From positions 1 through 49,689 of the forward strand of contig NZ_JAGKJI010000048.1 in assembly GCF_020329485.1 (NCBI RefSeq): a stretch of 49,689 nucleotides of DNA. The letters run 5' to 3'. Under the pieces are notes generated by a model. The model ran no database searches, was not told the DNA's origin, and was given only the letters and a program-made list of their open reading frames with translations. Positions 44,446 to 49,689 of the stretch are shown one piece after another; position 1 is the first letter of the stretch, and each line of letters opens with the position of its first letter. The stretch comes from Bradyrhizobium cenepequi (GTDB lineage Bacteria > Pseudomonadota > Alphaproteobacteria > Rhizobiales > Xanthobacteraceae). The translations under genes were made by a program, and so were the position numbers.

Positions 44446-45264
44446 ATGCCACGCATCCTGATGACCGGCGCGGCCGGCGGTATCGGTACCAGCCTGCGCA
44501 AGCTGCTGCCGCCGATCTATCCCGATCTCGTGCTCAGCGATCTCAAGACGCCGGCCGATCTCGGAGCGAATGAAACGTTCAAGCCTGCCGATCTCGCCGA
44601 CCTCGCCCAGGTCGAGGCGATCTGCGAGGGTGTCGATGGCATCCTGCATTTCGGCGGCTATTCGGTCGAAGGCCCCTGGGATTCGATCCTACAGTCCAAC
44701 ATCATCGGCTGCTACAACCTGTTCGAGGCCGCTCGCAAGAGAGGTGTGAAGCGCGTGATCTTCGCCTCCTCGAACCATGCGGTCGGCTTCTATCCGCGCC
44801 ATCACCGCATCGGCACCGATGTGACTGCGCGTCCCGACAGCCGCTACGGCGTGAGCAAGGTCTTCGGCGAAGCGGTCGGCGCGCTCTATGCCGACAAGCA
44901 TGGATTGAAGGTGACCTGCCTGCGCATTGGCAATTTTGGTGAAAAGCCGCTGGACCATCGCCGGCTCTCGATCTGGCTGAAGCCGGAGGATCTGGTGCAG
45001 CTCTGCCGCATCGGGCTCGAGCACCCCGACATCCATTTCGAGATCTTTTACGGCGCCTCCTCTAACGAGCGCTCCTGGTGGGACAATCACCGTGCCTACG
45101 ATCTCGGCTATCGCCCGACTGGCCGTGCGGAAGAGTTCCGAGAGCACGCGATGGCCGAACAGGCCAAACTGCGGCCCGATCCGGTTGGGGACTTCTACCA
45201 AGGCGGTGCGTTCTGCGGCATGGAGTTTGACGGTGACAAGAGCCGGGTCATCGACTGGAAGTAA
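44446..45264 (+). CDS. udh: Uronate-dehydrogenase-like NAD-dependent epimerase/dehydratase family protein
   Basis: 272 residues, the length of uronate dehydrogenase (about 265). The Rossmann motif GAAGGIG is at residues 8-14. The catalytic residues are Tyr134 and Lys138 (YGVSK) with a Ser in FASSNHAVGFYP. The segments ILQSNIIGCYNLFEAAR and SSNERSWWDN closely follow the known uronate dehydrogenases. That enzyme oxidises galacturonate or glucuronate to the aldaro-lactone with NAD. The divergent lactonase and the following IlvD/Edd dehydratase fit oxidative uronate or aldose breakdown. Another aldose substrate remains possible. A gagggaag site precedes the ATG. Confidence 0.88.
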   Translation: MPRILMTGAAGGIGTSLRKLLPPIYPDLVLSDLKTPADLGANETFKPADLADLAQVEAICEGVDGILHFGGYSVEGPWDSILQSNIIGCYNLFEAARKRGVKRVIFASSNHAVGFYPRHHRIGTDVTARPDSRYGVSKVFGEAVGALYADKHGLKVTCLRIGNFGEKPLDHRRLSIWLKPEDLVQLCRIGLEHPDIHFEIFYGASSNERSWWDNHRAYDLGYRPTGRAEEFREHAMAEQAKLRPDPVGDFYQGGAFCGMEFDGDKSRVIDWK

Positions 45265-45327
45265 TGTGCGTTGACAACATCCGCCGCACTCCTTTAGTGC
45301 CCGCAACAAGACAAGAGGACGAAGAAA

Positions 45328-47031
45328 ATGGCTGAAGGACTGCGCAAGGGGCTGACGAGCTATGGCGACGCTGGGTTCTCGCTGTTCCTGCGCAAGGCCT
45401 TTATCAAGGCGATGGGTTATTCGGACGACGCGCTCGACCGCCCGATTGTCGGCATCACCAACACCTATAGCGACTACAATCCCTGCCACGGCAACGTCCC
45501 GCAGATCCTTGAGGCCGTGAAGCGCGGCGTGATGCTGTCAGGCGCGATGCCGTTCGTGTTCCCGACGATCTCGATCGCGGAAAGCTTCGCGCATCCGACC
45601 TCGATGTATCTCCGCAACCTGATGGCGATGGATACGGAGGAGATGATCCGCGCCCAGCCGATGGACGCGGTCGTTGTCATCGGCGGCTGCGACAAGACGC
45701 TGCCGGCGCAGATCATGGCCGCTGTCAGCGCCGATCTGCCGACGGTGGTCATCCCCGTTGGGCCGATGGTGGTCGGCCATCACAAGGGCGAGGTGTTAGG
45801 GGCCTGCACCGATTGCCGGCGGCTGTGGGGTAAATATCGCGCCGGCGAGATCGACGACAACGAGATCGAGGCGGTCAACGGCCGGCTCGCGCCATCGGTC
45901 GGCACCTGCATGGTGATGGGCACCGCCTCCACCATGGCCTGCGTCACCGAGGCGCTCGGCCTGTCGCTGCCGATGAGCGCGACGATCCCGGCGCCGCATG
46001 CCGAGCGTTTCCGCTTGGCGGAAGCAAGCGGCAGGGTCGCGGCCGCTATGGCGAAGGCTAAGGGGCCGAAGCCGAGCGAAATCCTGACGCCGGCATCTTT
46101 CCGCAATGCGCAGGTCGTGCTGCAGGCGATCGGCGGCTCGACCAACGGCCTCATCCACCTGACCGCGATTGCTCATCGCGCGCCGCACAGGATCGACCTT
46201 GAAGCTTTCGACAGACTAGGCCGCGAGGTGCCGGTGCTGGTCGACCTGAAGCCATCGGGCGAACACTACATGGAGCATTTCCATCATGCCGGCGGCGTGC
46301 CGAAACTGATGGCGCAGCTCGGCGATCTCATCGATCTTGATGCCAAGACTATCACCGGGCAGACGCTGCGCGAGGTCGTCGCGGCGGCTGAGGAGGTGCC
46401 AGGGCAGGATGCGATCCGCTCGCGCCAGAATCCGATCAAGGCGGAAGGCGCCATGGCCATCCTGCACGGCAACCTGGCGCCGCGCGGCGCGGTCATCAAG
46501 CAATCCGCGGCGAGCCCGAAGCGCTTGCAGCATACCGGGCGCGCCGTCGTATTCGAATCCGTGGAAGACATGACGCGCCGCGTCGACGATCCCGAATTGG
46601 ATGTCACTGCCGACGACGTGCTCGTGCTGCGCAATGCCGGGCCCAAGGGCGCGCCCGGCATGCCAGAGGCGGGGTATCTGCCGATCCCCAGGAAGCTTGC
46701 GCGTGCCGGTGTAAAGGACATGGTGCGGATTTCGGATGCACGCATGAGCGGTACGGCATTCGGCACCATCGTGCTGCACATCACGCCTGAATCAGCGGTT
46801 GGCGGTCCGCTGGCGCTCGTGAAGAACGGCGACATGATCCGGCTCGATGTCGCAAAGCGCCGCATCGATCTTTTGGTTGATGAGGCCGAATTGCAGAAGC
46901 GCCGCGCGGCGCTGGCGCCGCGGGCGACGCCCGATTGGGCGAAGCGCGGCTATGCGCACCTCTTCAACGAGACCATCCTGCAGGCCGATGAAGGCTGCGA
47001 TTTCGATTTCATGCGCGCCGACGGCAAGTGA
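45328..47031 (+). CDS. IlvD/Edd-family sugar-acid dehydratase
   Basis: 567 residues. The three cysteines that bind the [2Fe-2S] cluster in pentonate dehydratases are placed at Cys53 (NPCHGN), Cys121 (GGCDKT) and Cys194 (GTCMVMGTAST). The sugar-acid branch (L-arabonate/D-xylonate dehydratase type) is favoured over branched-chain amino acid synthesis by the neighbours and by the sequence around these sites. It converts an aldonate to the 2-keto-3-deoxy acid in the cytoplasm. It lies 63 bases after the uronate-dehydrogenase-like gene, probably in one transcript. The agagga ribosome-binding site precedes the ATG. The substrate remains to be proven. Confidence 0.93.
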   Translation: MAEGLRKGLTSYGDAGFSLFLRKAFIKAMGYSDDALDRPIVGITNTYSDYNPCHGNVPQILEAVKRGVMLSGAMPFVFPTISIAESFAHPTSMYLRNLMAMDTEEMIRAQPMDAVVVIGGCDKTLPAQIMAAVSADLPTVVIPVGPMVVGHHKGEVLGACTDCRRLWGKYRAGEIDDNEIEAVNGRLAPSVGTCMVMGTASTMACVTEALGLSLPMSATIPAPHAERFRLAEASGRVAAAMAKAKGPKPSEILTPASFRNAQVVLQAIGGSTNGLIHLTAIAHRAPHRIDLEAFDRLGREVPVLVDLKPSGEHYMEHFHHAGGVPKLMAQLGDLIDLDAKTITGQTLREVVAAAEEVPGQDAIRSRQNPIKAEGAMAILHGNLAPRGAVIKQSAASPKRLQHTGRAVVFESVEDMTRRVDDPELDVTADDVLVLRNAGPKGAPGMPEAGYLPIPRKLARAGVKDMVRISDARMSGTAFGTIVLHITPESAVGGPLALVKNGDMIRLDVAKRRIDLLVDEAELQKRRAALAPRATPDWAKRGYAHLFNETILQADEGCDFDFMRADGK

Positions 47032-47043
47032 TGGGCTCTGGTC

Positions 47044-47838
47044 CTATTTCGACTTGCTGGTGAATTTCTTCACGGCGATGCGGAATTCGTCGGTTTGCAT
47101 GCAGTCGATGATGGCGTCGCGCTCGGCATCGAGCTGCGCCTGGATCGGCGTCGTCGGTGCGCGGTGGATCAATGCCTTGGTCGCGGCAAGTCCAGCCGGC
47201 GCATTCTGCGCAAGCCTCAGCGCAAACTCGCGCGTCGCAGCTTTCAGCTCGACGGCCGGAACCACCTTTGCGACGAGGCCCCAGTCGTACGCCTGCGCCG
47301 CCGAAAAACTGTCCTCGGCCAGAAAGATCTGCAGCGCCCGGCGTGGGCCGACGCTCGCGGCAAGGCCGACCGTGCCGCCGCCATCGGGCGAGACGCCGAT
47401 CTTGGCATAGGCAGGCGTGAAGCGGGCATCTTCTGCCGCAATGCAGAGATCGGCGACGAAGGCGAGCGAAAGCCCGGCACCCGCCGCCGAACCGTGCACG
47501 CTCGCCAGCACGAGCCTGGGCATCCGCCGGAGCGTCGCGATGAAGGCGTGGTAGTGCTTGAGCAATTCGCCAACGACGGAGTTGACATCATTGGCCTCGA
47601 CTGCCGCGCCAATGGTTTGCAGATCGCCGCCGGCGCAGAAGGCGCGGCCTGCGCCTTCGATCACGAGCACACGGACATGGTCATTCGCCTCTACCTCGAC
47701 ACCGATCTGCTCGAGCTTCTTTGCAATCGACAAATCGATCGCATTGAAGGCGGCCGGTCGGTTGAGCGTGATCGTGGCAATCGCGCCGTCGATGTTGAGC
47801 AGCGCCGGGTCGGTTGTAGTAGCGTCGGGTGTCGGCAT
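47044..47838 (-). CDS. Enoyl-CoA hydratase/isomerase family protein
   Basis: 264 residues with the crotonase fold. Both oxyanion-hole regions are visible: AGRAFCAGGDL (about residues 62-72) and VHGSAAGAGLSLAFVADL (about 107-124). Of the two catalytic Glu positions, the second region reads GVSPDGGGT with Asp, which suggests an isomerase or other activity instead of a typical hydratase. It acts on an acyl-CoA in the cytoplasm. The ATG at 47838 has an ideal ggagg site. It converges with the dehydratase with only 12 bases between stops. Confidence 0.92.
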   Translation of the reverse strand: MPTPDATTTDPALLNIDGAIATITLNRPAAFNAIDLSIAKKLEQIGVEVEANDHVRVLVIEGAGRAFCAGGDLQTIGAAVEANDVNSVVGELLKHYHAFIATLRRMPRLVLASVHGSAAGAGLSLAFVADLCIAAEDARFTPAYAKIGVSPDGGGTVGLAASVGPRRALQIFLAEDSFSAAQAYDWGLVAKVVPAVELKAATREFALRLAQNAPAGLAATKALIHRAPTTPIQAQLDAERDAIIDCMQTDEFRIAVKKFTSKSK

Positions 47839-48099
47839 GAGGGCCTCCCAATCAGGACGGTTGGCACGCATTTAAGTGCGGGAGGCGAGGGGTGACAATC
47901 CCGCCAGTCACAAAATGGCGCCTTATTTCGTTTCGCCGCCGGAAACGCTCTTGCATCGCGGCAAAGCATGAGGCCAAATGACGCCCGCCATCGTCTGGGA
48001 CGCGGACACGAGCGCCGCGAGGATGAGGCGACAAGCCACATCAGCGGAGAGAGGACACGGCGTGGGTTGCTCCTGTGCGTCTGCAAACGGACTGTCGCG

Positions 48100-49320
48100 A
48101 TGACGGCAGGACCGGTGATCATCGTCGGCGCCGGACACGCCGGCTTCCAGCTTGCTGCGTCCTTGCGGCAGGACGGTTTTGCCGAGCGCATCGCGCTCAT
48201 CAATGACGAAGGCCATCTGCCGTACCAGCGGCCGCCTTTGTCGAAGGCCTATCTGAAGGGAACCAGCGGGCCGGAGACGTTGATATTCCGACCGGAAAAA
48301 TTCTACCACGAGCAGAACATCGATCCGATCACCGACCGTGCCGTCTCGATCGACCGTGCCGCCCGAAAGCTCACGTTCCACTCCGGCGCGTCGCTCGAAT
48401 ACGGGCACCTGGTGCTTGCGACCGGCGCGCGCAACCGGCTGCTTGACACCCCCAAGGCCAATCTGGAAGCCGTGCGCTACCTGCGCACGCTGGACGAGAG
48501 CGAGGCGCTGCGGCGTCTGCTGAAGCCCGGCTGGCGCGTCGTCGTGATCGGCGCCGGCTTCATCGGGCTGGAGTTCGCCGCGACCGCGCGCGCGAAGGGT
48601 CTCGAGGTCGATGTGGTCGAACTGGCGGCGCGCGTCATGGCGCGCGCGGTGACGGCGGAAATCTCCGACTACTTCCAGTCGCGGCACACGGCGACAGGCA
48701 TCCGCATCCATCTCGGCGTTCAGGTCACAAGCATCGAGGCCGACGGCGCCAGGGTGACGGGCGTCAGCCTCAGCGACGGCCGGCATATCCCTGCCGATCT
48801 CGTCGTGGTCGGCGTCGGCGTATTGCCGAATGTCGAGATCGCTGCCGAAGCTGGCCTGCCGGTGGCGTCTGGCATTATCGTGGACGAGCACCTGCTTACC
48901 TCGGATCCGAATATTTCGGCGATCGGCGATTGCGCGCTCTACAAGAGCGAGCGGTTCGGCGGCTCGCTGCGGCTGGAGTCGGTGCAGAACGCGACCGACC
49001 ATGCGCGCTGTGTCGCCGCGCGGCTCACGGGCCATGCCAAAGCCTATGACGGGCTGCCGTGGTTCTGGAGCGACCAGGGGTCCGACAAATTGCAGATGGT
49101 AGGGTTGACCACCGGCTATGATCGGGTTGTCGTGCGCGGCGACCGCGAGCAGGGGCAGTTCTCGGCATTTTGTTACCGCGACGGTCACCTCGTCGGCATC
49201 GAATCCGTCAATCGCGCCGGCGATCACATGTTCGGCCGGAGATTGCTCGGCGCCAATCGCTCGATCACGCCGGAGCAGGCGGCCGACCCGAGCTTCGATT
49301 TGAAGAGCGCGTTGACGTGA
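48100..49320 (+). CDS. FAD-dependent ferredoxin/rubredoxin reductase-like oxidoreductase
   Basis: 406 residues. An N-terminal FAD site (VIIVGAGHAGFQLAASLR, about 6-23), the PPLSKAYL motif, a central NAD site (VVVIGAGFIGLEFAATA, about 147-163), the ISAIGDCA motif near residue 270, and a C-terminal reductase domain ending SFDLKSALT follow the BphA4/rubredoxin-reductase pattern. It moves electrons from NADH to a ferredoxin or rubredoxin that serves an oxygenase or P450; no such partner lies nearby. The ATG at 48100 matches the family N-terminus. It is divergent from the enoyl-CoA hydratase gene. Confidence 0.92.
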   Translation: MTAGPVIIVGAGHAGFQLAASLRQDGFAERIALINDEGHLPYQRPPLSKAYLKGTSGPETLIFRPEKFYHEQNIDPITDRAVSIDRAARKLTFHSGASLEYGHLVLATGARNRLLDTPKANLEAVRYLRTLDESEALRRLLKPGWRVVVIGAGFIGLEFAATARAKGLEVDVVELAARVMARAVTAEISDYFQSRHTATGIRIHLGVQVTSIEADGARVTGVSLSDGRHIPADLVVVGVGVLPNVEIAAEAGLPVASGIIVDEHLLTSDPNISAIGDCALYKSERFGGSLRLESVQNATDHARCVAARLTGHAKAYDGLPWFWSDQGSDKLQMVGLTTGYDRVVVRGDREQGQFSAFCYRDGHLVGIESVNRAGDHMFGRRLLGANRSITPEQAADPSFDLKSALT

Positions 49321-49324
49321 ATTC

Positions 49325-49412
49325 GTAGGGTGGGCAAAGCGCAGCGTGCCCACCATTGCTTGCAGAACGTGGGATGGTGGGCACGGCACTGCGCGCCTTT
49401 GCCCACCCTTGT
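49325..49412. repeat. Dispersed repeat (cccaccctac family), copy 2
   Basis: gtagggtgggcaaagcgcag...cgtgcccacc opens the element, and ggtgggcacg...gcgcctttgcccaccctt closes it as an inverted copy. It lies directly after the flavoprotein stop and just before the insertion-sequence region. Confidence 0.8.
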
Positions 49413-49615
49413 ATTAGCGCGTTGGAGTAGAGTGAGATCGTTCCGTGAGGAATGGCCCAGCCCGGGTGGCCGCCCGAGCTGGGCTGCCGATCGATCGGAT
49501 CGCTGCCCACCGAAGCCTTGAGGCTGCCTTGTAGCAAGATCGCGGTCGGCGCTTCATCGGGACCCGAATGGTTGAACGAACTTCAGGTTCGCATCACAAG
49601 GGAGGGTCGACGAAG
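49413..49615 (+). mobile_element. Left non-coding end of an IS110-family element (candidate bridge RNA region)
   Basis: About 200 non-coding bases precede the transposase start. A strong hairpin (gcccagcccggg 49455-49466 with cccgagctgggc 49473-49484, one mismatch) lies in it. In IS110-group elements the region upstream of the transposase encodes the bridge RNA that guides insertion, and such a stem-loop is expected there. The exact left boundary cannot be fixed without the right end. Confidence 0.5.
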
Positions 49616-49689
49616 ATGGCCAAGCCTATCACAATCTGCGCCGGGATCGATACCGGCAAACGGAAGCTGGACGTGGCGCTCGACGGCAG
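49616..49689 (+). CDS. IS110-family transposase, 5' end only
   Basis: Only 24 codons lie in the window before the edge. They read MAKPITICAGIDTGKRKLDV and continue with ALDG. The Asp in GIDTGKRKLDVAL is the first acidic residue of the DEDD (RuvC-like) catalytic domain typical of IS110 transposases. A gggaggg ribosome-binding site lies about 9 bases upstream. The rest of the gene, with the serine-containing second domain, lies beyond the window. Confidence 0.8.
   Translation, partial: MAKPITICAGIDTGKRKLDVALDG

Overview
The window is a GC-rich chromosomal stretch from an alphaproteobacterium, most likely Bradyrhizobium or a close relative. The evidence is an nrt/globin/flp/nasC nitrate-assimilation cluster laid out much as in Bradyrhizobium, dense short palindromic repeats of Bradyrhizobiaceae type between genes, and many transporters for organic acids and nitrogen compounds. 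This assignment comes from recognising families and layout; no database search was run. I see no tRNA, rRNA, CRISPR array or prophage.

Layout. Positions 1-4000 are patchy: small zinc-ribbon-like and hypothetical genes, a cold-shock protein, an XRE regulator, and two decayed genes (a frameshifted zinc-ribbon gene and a 3' fragment of an isopropylmalate/tartrate-dehydrogenase-like gene). Positions 4-8.7 kb carry two organic-acid uptake systems: dctA, with a consensus sigma-54 promoter, and a TRAP transporter (dctP-dctQ-dctM). A serine beta-lactamase-fold hydrolase and an intradiol dioxygenase follow.

Positions 11.3-20.5 kb form a nitrate-assimilation operon: nrtA, nrtB, a fused double ATPase (nrtC/D-like), a single-domain globin, an FAD reductase and a large molybdopterin nitrate reductase. 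It imports nitrate, reduces it to nitrite and probably removes nitric oxide made on the way. The narK, nasS/nasT and nitrite-reductase genes are not in the window.

Positions 21.7-33.0 kb look like an amide/urea scavenging system. A LuxR-type response regulator and a 1122-residue sensor kinase are divergent from a five-gene Urt-type ABC transporter, a formamidase (fmdA) and a zinc-ribbon protein (fmdB). The kinase carries an NCS1 permease-like membrane domain and a cluster of nine cysteines. An 18-bp palindrome and a sigma-54-like promoter lie in the divergent gap. I infer that the permease-like domain senses the nitrogen source. This is the most interesting system in the window.

Positions 33-38 kb hold an aldo/keto reductase, an EamA permease, a PPK2 polyphosphate kinase and a fumarylacetoacetate-hydrolase-family protein, then about 0.9 kb of repeats including a large structured element. 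Positions 38.7-41.7 kb hold an Lrp/AsnC regulator divergent from an AceE/MdeB-like 2-oxoacid dehydrogenase E1. Positions 41.9-47.0 kb hold an aldehyde dehydrogenase, an SMP-30 lactonase, a uronate-dehydrogenase-like enzyme and an IlvD/Edd dehydratase, which together suggest oxidative sugar-acid breakdown. An enoyl-CoA hydratase and a ferredoxin-reductase-like flavoprotein follow. The window ends 74 bases into an IS110-family transposase gene.
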